From: Candidatus Aminicenantes bacterium UBA6228
GTDB lineage: Bacteria; Acidobacteriota; Aminicenantia; Aminicenantales; Saccharicenantaceae
Length of the DNA: 64,000 nucleotides
Assembly: GCA_002441005.1 (NCBI GenBank)
Contig: DJWO01000011.1
Coordinates: forward strand, 103,418 to 167,417
Reading direction: 5' to 3'
The position numbers were made by a program, and so were the translations under genes. Positions 25,696 to 32,828 of this stretch are shown here, one piece after another. Positions within the stretch are counted from its first letter, which is position 1. Every line of letters begins with the position of its first letter. The notes under the pieces are model-generated. The model did not search any database. It had not been told where the DNA came from and worked only from the letters and a program-made list of their open reading frames with translations.

Positions 25696-27019
25696 TTTTC
25701 CCTCTTAGCTGGCTAGCTTGCTGAAGATAAGCCAGAAACAAGGCCTCAAATTCTTTTTCTTCTGTTTCCCCTGCCCACCAGAACCAGTCCGAGCCCTCAG
25801 CGACGGCTAATGGTCTGGAAAATCCGTGTTTAGCCCTGTATTCAGACAGTAGTTCCCAGGCCTTGACTTTATCTGGATGGCCAACCCATTTAAAAAAATT
25901 GCCCATCCAGCTGCCAGCCGGCAGGTTGAGACTCTTTTTTATCCTGCCCCCGGCCAGATAGTCAGAAGGCAGGCAAGGCTCGACAAATTGACTGGCTTTT
26001 ATCCTGGTAAAGAGCAACCGCAAAAAGTCAATCCCGTTGTTGGCATAAGCTCCCCAGGGATTTTCTCCGTCAAGAATAATGGAACAAATGGCCTGTTCAC
26101 CGGCAATTCTGGCTCTGGCTTCCAGTCTTTTCAGGAAGTCAGAAACTGCCAGTTCAGCTGGCCAGCGCTGATATTCAAACCCAATTAAATCTGACAGCTC
26201 CCGGTCTCTAAAAAGAATAGCAGTTCCTCCGCACTGATAAGGCTGATAAAGAAGACCCGGATCAGGTCCAGCTTTGAGGCTCTTCCACAAAATATGCTCA
26301 TCGGTGAAGGTCAGGCTAAAACCGGCTGAAGCTATTTCTTGACAGGCTGCCTGGCTTAAGGCTCCCTCAGAAGGCCATAGCCCGGCGGGAGCAAAACCAA
26401 AGAGCTGTTGGAAATAATCTCTGGCTTCCTGAAGCTGCCAGCGGGCATCTTCCCTGTATTTAAAATCAGGCAAGCCTGAGGCTTCAGGACTGGCCTGGTC
26501 CAGGTCGATTAACAGTGGCAAAAGAGGATGATAATAGGGAGAAACCGTGAGCTCGATGATTTTTTTCTGATGGAGACGCTGGAAATAGTTAAACAGGTCA
26601 GAGAGGAGCTGTTGCCTCAGGTAAAGCAGCTCTCTTTTATCCTTTTTTTCAGGCAGGAGCAAAGGTGAAAAGAAACTGCGCAATACTTTTTCCTGAAGCT
26701 CTGGCCCCGAAGCTCCCTGGGCCTCTTTTGGGAAAAATCTTTTTAATCTCAAGATGTCTTCTTCCGATAAATCGTCAGCTGCTCCGGTCAGGGAATCAAG
26801 AACCGGATCGGAGACCTGCTGATTCTGGTAATCTTTAATCTGCTCAAGCAAACAAGGAACCAGGTTTATGGTGCAGGGAAATTCATTCTCCTCAATCAAT
26901 TTGAGCATCTGCCAGTAATTTTTGGTCGTGTGATAATTCACCCAGGGCAAAATAGTTTGCCCTGTATTGGGAAGACGGTAAATTGGCTGATGAAAATGCC
27001 AGAGAAAGTTAACTAACAT
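25688..27019 (-). CDS. GH57 alpha-amylase/pullulanase-like protein
   Basis: Third GH57 enzyme of the array, 443 residues. Region 1 is FLWHFHQPIYRL, the nucleophile Glu lies in GLWPSEGALS, and the second catalytic acid in IILDGENPWGAY; the C-terminal EGSDWFWWAG is typical of GH57 amylases, amylopullulanases and related proteins. It lacks the C-terminal beta-domains of its neighbour and has no signal peptide. Whether it cuts alpha-1,4 or alpha-1,6 bonds cannot be read from the sequence; a debranching role would complete the pathway, as no GlgX or glycogen phosphorylase is in the window. It begins two bases after the M28 stop. Confidence 0.87.
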   Translation of the reverse strand: MLVNFLWHFHQPIYRLPNTGQTILPWVNYHTTKNYWQMLKLIEENEFPCTINLVPCLLEQIKDYQNQQVSDPVLDSLTGAADDLSEEDILRLKRFFPKEAQGASGPELQEKVLRSFFSPLLLPEKKDKRELLYLRQQLLSDLFNYFQRLHQKKIIELTVSPYYHPLLPLLIDLDQASPEASGLPDFKYREDARWQLQEARDYFQQLFGFAPAGLWPSEGALSQAACQEIASAGFSLTFTDEHILWKSLKAGPDPGLLYQPYQCGGTAILFRDRELSDLIGFEYQRWPAELAVSDFLKRLEARARIAGEQAICSIILDGENPWGAYANNGIDFLRLLFTRIKASQFVEPCLPSDYLAGGRIKKSLNLPAGSWMGNFFKWVGHPDKVKAWELLSEYRAKHGFSRPLAVAEGSDWFWWAGETEEKEFEALFLAYLQQASQLRGKNE

Positions 27020-27021
27020 TT

Positions 27022-28422
27022 TTAAATTCCTTCTTGAGAAAAATACAAGCTGGTAATCGCCAGAACTATAGCCTGAAGCTCTAATTCCCGGGGATGGACA
27101 GCTGATACCTGGTCAAGAGAAGAATGATGGAAATCAAAGTAGCGTTGTGATTCAGGCACCACACTCCCGGCGGCGACTCCGGTTTGAATTAATGGAGCGA
27201 TATCTACTCCCCCGCCCCCTGTCCTTATCCAGTTAATTCCCAGGGGGGCTAAAATCTCTTTTAGATTATTCGCTTTTTCAATGATTTTTTCACCTCCCCT
27301 GAGTCCCAGGCCAGCCGGAGCCCCTCCCCCGCTGTCTTGTTCAAAGGCCAGAAGATGTTTTTCGGGTTGTCTGCTGTCTGAAGCGGCATAGGCCCGTCCG
27401 CCTGTCCCGCCAAATTCTTCATCCATAAACAGGACGGCTCTAATTGTCCTTTTGGGCCGCAGGCCCGATTCTTTTATCAAGCGCAGAGCTTCAATGGCTA
27501 CTGCACAACCGGCAGCATCATCGTTGGCTCCAGGGCTCAGGTCCCAGCTGTCCAGATGGCCGCCAATAAGAATAACCTCATCTGGCTTCTCCTGACCTGT
27601 TAACTGGCCTAAAACGTTAGCGGAGACAACTGGCGCCAGCTGCTGGCAATTCAGTTTGAGATAAAGTCTTAGCCGTGGTTCTTCTTTTAACCACTGGCTG
27701 AGCTGATCAGCCTGGCTGGTAGCGATGGCTGCCGCCGGGATCCTGGGGAGTTTTTCATCATAGGTCATCAGACCGGTATGGGGATGATCATCCAGCCGGA
27801 AAGTGACTGATCTAACCAGAACAGCCCTGGCTCCATATTTAGCAGCCAGTGAAGCTCCATTTACCCTGAACTGAGCTGCCCGCCCATAAGCGGCGAAGGA
27901 GTTAGGCTCACCTCTGTCCATTGGAACATTAAAAAATACAATTTTGCCCTTAACCTTCTCTCCTAACTCTTCCAGCTGTTGAAAAGAATTGATTTCAATG
28001 GCTTCAGCTTCGAGGCCAGCGGGCGGGGTACCGACACTATTACCCAGCGCACAGATATTTAGCTTTAACTCGCCCTTTTTCTGACTTTTAACTAAGGCCT
28101 TTTCAGCTGGACCGCGAAGCCAGCGGTTAACCTGGACCGGCTCTTGTCTAACCTGATCAAAACCAAGCCGGGTCATTAAATCCATAGCCTGAGCAACAGC
28201 TCTGGCTGCTTCTGGACTGCCTGTCAGTCGTCCGCCAGCCGAAGCCAGAATCTTTAAGAACTCGTAAGCTTTTTCTCCCTTTAACCCGGCCTCAGACATC
28301 TTTTTAGCCACCAGGTTAAATTCCTGCTGGTCAACCTCACTACCTTCGCCCGGAAAAGGAATAGTCAAAAACCATAAGAGATAGAAGATTAACCAGTTTC
28401 TCCATAAAAATGTTTTTATCAT
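27022..28422 (-). CDS. Secreted M28-family aminopeptidase
   Basis: Co-catalytic zinc exopeptidase. Residues 1-27 are a signal peptide (WRNWLIFYLLWFLTIPFPGEG). A PA-like insert at about residues 130-250 precedes the catalytic domain: IGGHLDSWDLSPGANDDAAGC provides His and bridging Asp, LFMDEEFGGTGG the catalytic Glu pair, QDSGGG another Asp, and FDFHHSSLD the last His. 466 residues, complete. It lies 18 bp downstream of the phosphoesterase-domain gene and two bases upstream of the GH57 gene, so a peptidase is embedded in a sugar operon; no functional link is visible. Confidence 0.9.
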   Translation of the reverse strand: MIKTFLWRNWLIFYLLWFLTIPFPGEGSEVDQQEFNLVAKKMSEAGLKGEKAYEFLKILASAGGRLTGSPEAARAVAQAMDLMTRLGFDQVRQEPVQVNRWLRGPAEKALVKSQKKGELKLNICALGNSVGTPPAGLEAEAIEINSFQQLEELGEKVKGKIVFFNVPMDRGEPNSFAAYGRAAQFRVNGASLAAKYGARAVLVRSVTFRLDDHPHTGLMTYDEKLPRIPAAAIATSQADQLSQWLKEEPRLRLYLKLNCQQLAPVVSANVLGQLTGQEKPDEVILIGGHLDSWDLSPGANDDAAGCAVAIEALRLIKESGLRPKRTIRAVLFMDEEFGGTGGRAYAASDSRQPEKHLLAFEQDSGGGAPAGLGLRGGEKIIEKANNLKEILAPLGINWIRTGGGGVDIAPLIQTGVAAGSVVPESQRYFDFHHSSLDQVSAVHPRELELQAIVLAITSLYFSQEGI

Positions 28423-28440
28423 TCGTTGCCCCTTAAATAT

Positions 28441-28896
28441 TCAACCCCGGATATCATTTTTGGGTTTAGATTCTTTCTTCTGGTCTTTATTCTTAAAAAA
28501 GAGCCACAGATTCTTTCCTTCCTGATTCTTGTCCTTTAAGCGGATCAAGCTGTATATTCCACTTAGTTTTTCGCCGGACAGATAAATTTCCAGCTTATTC
28601 TCAGTTTTGTTCAGCAGTTGATAAAAACCTTTGTCCCAGATTTCGACTCTGCCGGCCCCATATTGCCCTTCGGGAATCAGACCTTCGAATTTTTCATAAC
28701 CGAGGGGATGGTCCTCGACTTCAATAGCCAGCCTTTTCTCGCCGGCTCCAGCCGGCGGCTCTTTGGGCACAGCCCAGCTTCTTAAGACACCATTATCTTC
28801 AAGCCTTAAATCGTAATGGAGATGGGAAGCTAAGTGCTTTTGAATGACATAAATAAACTTTTTATTCTTACCTGGTTTAGACTGATTAGAAAACAT
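28441..28896 (-). CDS. Stand-alone LigD-type 3'-phosphoesterase domain
   Basis: 151 residues covering the DNA polymerase LigD phosphoesterase (PE) domain alone, which in bacterial end joining trims 3'-phosphate or ribonucleotide ends. The metal and active-site pattern is intact: VIQKHLASHLHYDLRLE (two His and Asp, Arg), LRSWAVPK, VEDHPLGYEKFEG (His) and IPEGQYGAGRVEIWDKG. A lysine-rich tail follows. There is no ligase, polymerase or Ku gene in the window. Similar stand-alone PE proteins exist in archaea and some bacteria. It sits 27 bp after the AICAR transformylase gene. Confidence 0.9.
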   Translation of the reverse strand: MFSNQSKPGKNKKFIYVIQKHLASHLHYDLRLEDNGVLRSWAVPKEPPAGAGEKRLAIEVEDHPLGYEKFEGLIPEGQYGAGRVEIWDKGFYQLLNKTENKLEIYLSGEKLSGIYSLIRLKDKNQEGKNLWLFFKNKDQKKESKPKNDIRG

Positions 28897-28923
28897 AAAC
28901 TAAGAAAGTCCAGAAATTTTCAG

Positions 28924-30006
28924 TTAACGGTGAAGGAAGCATCTTTCACAATCTATCTCACCCGGTTTTCTCGTAACCATCATGACCAGGCCAAGTTCAT
29001 CAGCCCGGTTGATGACTTCCTGATCTTTTATAGAACCAAGAGGATAGATTATGCCCGTAATGCCGCTTCGAGCCGCTAATTCCACTACATCCGGGAAAGG
29101 CATATAGGCATCTGAAGCCATAACGCAACCCTCAGAACCGTAACCGCGACCTGACAGCCGGATAGCGTCCTCAGCCGCATCGATCCGGCTCCTCTGTCCC
29201 GAGCCTATTCCATGAATCTTATCTTCTGTGCCGATAATGATGGCATTTGATCTCGTAAAACAGGCCACTGCCCAGGTCAATAAGGCGGCTTTGAGCTGGC
29301 TGCCGGTAGGTTTCTTTTTAGAAACCACATCAATAAAGTCAGGGGAAACTATTTTTGAGTTAAATCTCTTCTGGATGAGCAATCCTCCTGCCACCCGTTT
29401 AAACTCCAGCCCGTTGTCTAAGGCAGGTTCGTTGAGCGGTGCTCCCATCCTGACAACCCTGAGGACTTTTCTACTGCTCAGGATATTTAAGGCTTCGGGA
29501 GTGAAATCCGGGGCATAGACCACCTCGATATTTCTGGCGCTTTCCACTAATAAACTAGCCAGCTCCTGGCCAATAATCGTATTAAAAACATCAACACTGC
29601 CAAAATTGGATAGGGAATCTGTCTGCCAGGCTTTTTGGAAAGCATCATGACTGTCTTCACCAATGGCTACCCCGCTTGGCATTTCATGTTTAATGATGAC
29701 AGCTACTGATTTTCCAGGAAAAATACTGTCAAGCTTTCCGGCCAGCCTCTGGCCGAGATCCATATCGCCCACATTGATATAGCTCAGGCCCTTCGTTCCC
29801 TCCTGAATGACCTCCAGGCTGGCCATATTGGGGCCAGAAGCACCTTCTTCTTGATAAAAAGCAGCTGGATAACCAGGGTTTTCTCCATAACGCATTGACA
29901 GTTTTTTGATAAAATGGCTGTCGCCGAAGGTTAAGGTTTCAGGAAAATCTTCACTGGTTTTGGTCTGATACTGGCTTCGGGCAGTTCTTTCTTTCTTTTG
30001 TTCCAT
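28924..30006 (-). CDS. Stand-alone AICAR transformylase (PurH C-domain-like)
   Basis: Catalyses formyl transfer from 10-formyl-THF to AICAR, the penultimate purine step. The 360-residue protein matches only the C-terminal domain of PurH: MRYGENPGYPAAFY, IKHEMPSGVAIG (the Lys-His pair is kept; the usual NPCG is MPSG), SNFGSVDVFNTIIG, GIGSGQRSRIDAAEDA and ASDAYMPFPDVVELAARSGIT. The IMP cyclohydrolase domain (MGS-like, N-terminal) is missing. The gene encoding that activity, purO, ends two bases upstream, so the two proteins together replace PurH. GGGAGG lies about ten bases before the ATG. Confidence 0.9.
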   Translation of the reverse strand: MEQKKERTARSQYQTKTSEDFPETLTFGDSHFIKKLSMRYGENPGYPAAFYQEEGASGPNMASLEVIQEGTKGLSYINVGDMDLGQRLAGKLDSIFPGKSVAVIIKHEMPSGVAIGEDSHDAFQKAWQTDSLSNFGSVDVFNTIIGQELASLLVESARNIEVVYAPDFTPEALNILSSRKVLRVVRMGAPLNEPALDNGLEFKRVAGGLLIQKRFNSKIVSPDFIDVVSKKKPTGSQLKAALLTWAVACFTRSNAIIIGTEDKIHGIGSGQRSRIDAAEDAIRLSGRGYGSEGCVMASDAYMPFPDVVELAARSGITGIIYPLGSIKDQEVINRADELGLVMMVTRKPGEIDCERCFLHR

Positions 30007-30008
30007 AA

Positions 30009-30743
30009 CTAAGCATCCTCCCGGTTGATAATTTTGACCTGCTGAAGCTCCAGGCTGCTAGCCGAAGCCGTTAGCCCGGCCACGGACACTCGTAAGTCCT
30101 TTTTACCAGCTTCAGGCTTTAATGATTCATAGATGCTGCTGACCAGCTCATCAGCCCCGCCATCAGAAATTTCGAGAGAAGCAGGTTCGCCAAAAAATGA
30201 GGGGACAGGATCAGTGTTTATACCCATATAAGTCATAATCAGCCAGCCTTTTCCTGGGACCAGTGGCAACTCAAAATATTCTCTTAATACCTGGCCAAAC
30301 TCGCCCCTCTTAATCAGACTGAGTCCGAGGTTAAACCCGCCGGCGAAAGCCAGGCTGATTCTCGGGGTGTAAATAGGTTCATCAGGTTCATACTTCCAGT
30401 CTTTAAGAGCATGGACCAGAGCTAAAACCGGTTCTTTGGCTGTATCCATAGCCCTGAGGACATCCAGGGTTTGTTTGCCATTAGAGGCAGCCAGTCCACG
30501 CTGACTGAACAAAATAGCCGGGTAAATCAGCAGATCGGGATTGCCCATAACTATCAATTGAGGGTCGGTTGGCTCAACCCAGATGCCGTTTTCTCTTTTG
30601 ACCATCCGCCTGGCCTGACTGGCCGCTGAACGCCCGGTAATACCATAAGCCAGGAAAACATCATCGGAGTCTCTTAACTGACCGCTGATGATAAACCTGC
30701 CTGGATATTCCAGGCCAGAAAGAAATTTTCTGGCAGTTTCCAT
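30009..30743 (-). CDS. purO: PurO-type IMP cyclohydrolase
   Basis: Converts FAICAR to IMP by ring closure. This is the PurO family first described in methanogenic archaea and unrelated to PurH; it has 244 residues, with YPGRFIISGQLRDSDDVFLAYGITGRSAASQARR at the start and LVHALKDWKYEPDEPIYTPRISLAF with the substrate-binding Tyr/Asp-rich stretch. AAGGTG stands five to six bases before the ATG. It heads the long minus-strand array. Bacterial PurO proteins are known but less common than fused PurH. Confidence 0.85.
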   Translation of the reverse strand: METARKFLSGLEYPGRFIISGQLRDSDDVFLAYGITGRSAASQARRMVKRENGIWVEPTDPQLIVMGNPDLLIYPAILFSQRGLAASNGKQTLDVLRAMDTAKEPVLALVHALKDWKYEPDEPIYTPRISLAFAGGFNLGLSLIKRGEFGQVLREYFELPLVPGKGWLIMTYMGINTDPVPSFFGEPASLEISDGGADELVSSIYESLKPEAGKKDLRVSVAGLTASASSLELQQVKIINREDA

Positions 30744-30780
30744 GTGACACCTTTGATTTTTACTATAGCAGAAAGTTAGA

Positions 30781-30838
30781 AACAGTTAAAGAAAAAACTG
30801 TTGATCGGGCTTGTTTTTAATCTTAAGGCTGCTACAAT
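30781..30838. promoter_or_regulatory. Inverted repeat and promoter-like elements between purO and the VanZ-like gene
   Basis: AACAGTT (30781-30787) and AACTGTT (30796-30802) form a seven-base inverted repeat with an eight-base spacer, just upstream of purO; it could be an operator. On the plus strand TTGTTT (30811-30816) and TACAAT (30833-30838), 16 bp apart, form a modest promoter toward the VanZ-like gene. Confidence 0.4.
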
Positions 30839-30868
30839 ATCGCCTATATCTGATAAGGATTGGTACCG

Positions 30869-31264
30869 ATGGGATCGTGGAAAAAACTAATCTATTTTCT
30901 ACCTGCCGTTGCTTATTGTATTTTAATATTCTTTGTTTCTGCCCGCTCTTTAAAACTAAAATTCCATTTTATTTACTGGGATAAAGGAGCTCATTGGGCT
31001 GAGTTTACGGTTCTTGGCCTTCTCCTGGCCTTTGCTTTTTATCATTACCTTTCCCGCCAGTCGTTTCTAACCTTTTATCTGAGCCTGATGACCGGTTTGT
31101 TTATCGGACTGTCTGACGAAATTCACCAGCTATTCGTCCGGAGCCGGCAATGCGACTGGACAGATTGGCTGGCTGATACAGCCGGGCTGCTGACTGGCTG
31201 GCTGCTGTTCAGGTTGGTCTTCAGGCAAAAGAAGAAGGCTAAAGAAGCAGTTAAATTAGCTTGA
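30869..31264 (+). CDS. VanZ-like membrane protein
   Basis: About 131 residues, with four hydrophobic segments near residues 5-23, 38-57, 65-85 and 105-124 and the VanZ-family sequence WDKGAHWAEFTVLGLLLAFAF plus GLSDEIHQLFVRSRQCDWTDWLADTAG. In glycopeptide resistance clusters VanZ raises teicoplanin resistance; most chromosomal homologues have no assigned role. The ATG at 30869 has AGGA about ten bases before it; a TTG at 30860 is too close to that site. The lysine-rich tail (RQKKKAKEAVK) is cytosolic. It converges on the LOG gene, the two stops abutting. Confidence 0.85.
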   Translation: MGSWKKLIYFLPAVAYCILIFFVSARSLKLKFHFIYWDKGAHWAEFTVLGLLLAFAFYHYLSRQSFLTFYLSLMTGLFIGLSDEIHQLFVRSRQCDWTDWLADTAGLLTGWLLFRLVFRQKKKAKEAVKLA

Positions 31265-32032
31265 TTATCTATCGGCACATCCACCTATTTCGGGCAGCAT
31301 CTTTTTCAGGTATTTAAAGGTCTCATCTGGCGATGAAAAGACAGTAAAAATCTGAGCGTCTTCGGCTGAAATGGCCTTCATTTCAACCAGTTTCTCAAAA
31401 TTAAGAATTTTATCCCAGTAATCTTTTCCATACAGGATTAACAGTACTTCTTTCCTCGAGACTTTGCCAGTCTGCAAAAGAGTGACAATCTCAAAAAATT
31501 CGTCCAGGGTACCAAAACCGCCGGGAAAAGCGATAACGGCCTTGGCCTTGTACATCAACCAGAATTTACGCATGAAAAAATAATGAAAGGTAAAACTGAG
31601 ATCGGGAGCAATATAGGGATTAGGCAGTTGAGGTTGAGGCAATGAAATATTCATCCCTATACTTTTGGCTCCAGCTCTGGTCGCCCCCCGGTTGGCTGCT
31701 TCCATTATACCGGGGCCGCCACCGGTGCAGATGACATACCTTCTACCCTTGGGTTTTAAATTCATGCCCCATTTAGAAATCTGATAGGCCAGCTCTTCGG
31801 CCTGCCAGTAATACTTATGAAGGGGACTGTCGGCATCTGAGCCCCCCGGATTGGCTTTAGCTGAGCCAAGAAACAGAACAGTGCTTTCCACTTTGCATTT
31901 TTGAAGCCTGGCCATTGGCCAGGCATACTCGCTCAGAATTCTCAGCGTTCGTCCTTCTAATGATTCCAAGAATTCAAGATCGCGGTAAGGTGATTCTGGC
32001 AATTCAATTTTTCGCGGCTTATTGCTTTTCAT
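31265..32032 (-). CDS. LOG-family (TIGR00730) Rossmann-fold protein
   Basis: 255-residue protein of the lysine-decarboxylase-like/LOG family, whose characterised members release free base from nucleoside 5'-monophosphates. The family signatures are CTGGGPGIMEAANRGA and FPGGFGTLDEFFEIVTLLQTGK (the PGGxGTxxE motif). The N-terminal 50 residues are an extension seen in the longer LOG subgroup, and the substrate cannot be deduced. The ATG has GGAG a few bases upstream. Single gene, facing the VanZ-like gene tail to tail. Confidence 0.9.
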   Translation of the reverse strand: MKSNKPRKIELPESPYRDLEFLESLEGRTLRILSEYAWPMARLQKCKVESTVLFLGSAKANPGGSDADSPLHKYYWQAEELAYQISKWGMNLKPKGRRYVICTGGGPGIMEAANRGATRAGAKSIGMNISLPQPQLPNPYIAPDLSFTFHYFFMRKFWLMYKAKAVIAFPGGFGTLDEFFEIVTLLQTGKVSRKEVLLILYGKDYWDKILNFEKLVEMKAISAEDAQIFTVFSSPDETFKYLKKMLPEIGGCADR

Positions 32033-32095
32033 TTTTTGCTCCAGTTGGTTGATCTTTCAGGCAGATTATTTATTATTTCTGGCTGAAAAACAAGC

Positions 32096-32124
32096 TTGAT
32101 GTCAAATGAATTGAACTTTATAAT
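32096..32124 (+). promoter_or_regulatory. Promoter for the rlpA-like gene
   Basis: TTGATG (32096-32101) and a perfect TATAAT (32119-32124) are 17 bp apart. The start would be near 32131, leaving a short leader with AGGAAAA before the ATG at 32148. Confidence 0.65.
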
Positions 32125-32147
32125 CTGGCTTGGCAGGAAAAACTAAG

Positions 32148-32795
32148 ATGAAAAAAAAATGCCTTCTTCTGGTTCTGGTCAGCCTGCCTTTAATAATTTA
32201 TTCCTGCCAACAGGCCGAAAAACCAAAGACAGTGCCGGCCTCAGGCCATGTAGAAGTTGGCGAAGCTTCCTGGTATGGTCCGGGCTTTCATGGTCAGCTG
32301 ACCTCCAGCCGGGAGATTTTTAATATGGAAGATTTAACAGCAGCCCATCCGACTCTTCCTTTCGGGACCATGGTTCAGGTGACCAACCTGGAAAATTCGA
32401 GGATCGTTACAGTTAGAATCAATGACCGGGGTCCATTTGTTAAAAACAGAATTATTGACCTTTCTTACGCTTCGGCCAGAATGCTTGGATTGATTGGACC
32501 GGGGACAGCTAAAGTCAGGCTGGAAGTCATTGGCTTTAAGACTCCTGATCTTGAGACAGGAGAAAAGGGAAAGGTCATCCTTCAGCTTGGCTCTTTCTTA
32601 GATCCGGAACGGGCCCGGGCACTCTATCATCAACTCAAGCCAAAATTTCCAGGTGTCTTTATCTCGCCCTATCAAGCGGCTTCAGGTCAGGTTTTTTACC
32701 GTGTCCGCCTGGGGGAAGTCAGCCAGCAGCAAGCTGACCAGCTGTCCAGAGAACTTTCTGCCTCTGGTTATCCGGTTTTATGCCTGAAACAATAA
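32148..32795 (+). CDS. rlpA: RlpA-like lipoprotein with SPOR domain
   Basis: Septal-ring-associated lytic transglycosylase-type protein. Signal peptide with lipobox-like IIYSC, Cys about 20 residues in, then the double-psi beta-barrel: GEASWYGPGFHGQLTSSREIF, HPTLPFGTMVQVTN, and INDRGPFVKNRIIDLSYASARML with the catalytic-type Asp. A C-terminal SPOR domain (VILQLGSFLDPERARALYHQL) binds denuded glycan at division sites. The ATG at 32148 (AGGAAAA upstream) is preferred to a TTG at 32130, which lies almost on the predicted transcription start. Its presence supports a diderm cell envelope. Confidence 0.92.
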   Translation: MKKKCLLLVLVSLPLIIYSCQQAEKPKTVPASGHVEVGEASWYGPGFHGQLTSSREIFNMEDLTAAHPTLPFGTMVQVTNLENSRIVTVRINDRGPFVKNRIIDLSYASARMLGLIGPGTAKVRLEVIGFKTPDLETGEKGKVILQLGSFLDPERARALYHQLKPKFPGVFISPYQAASGQVFYRVRLGEVSQQQADQLSRELSASGYPVLCLKQ

Positions 32796-32828
32796 TTTTA
32801 CAGATCAGATAAATCTTGCCAGGAGTCC

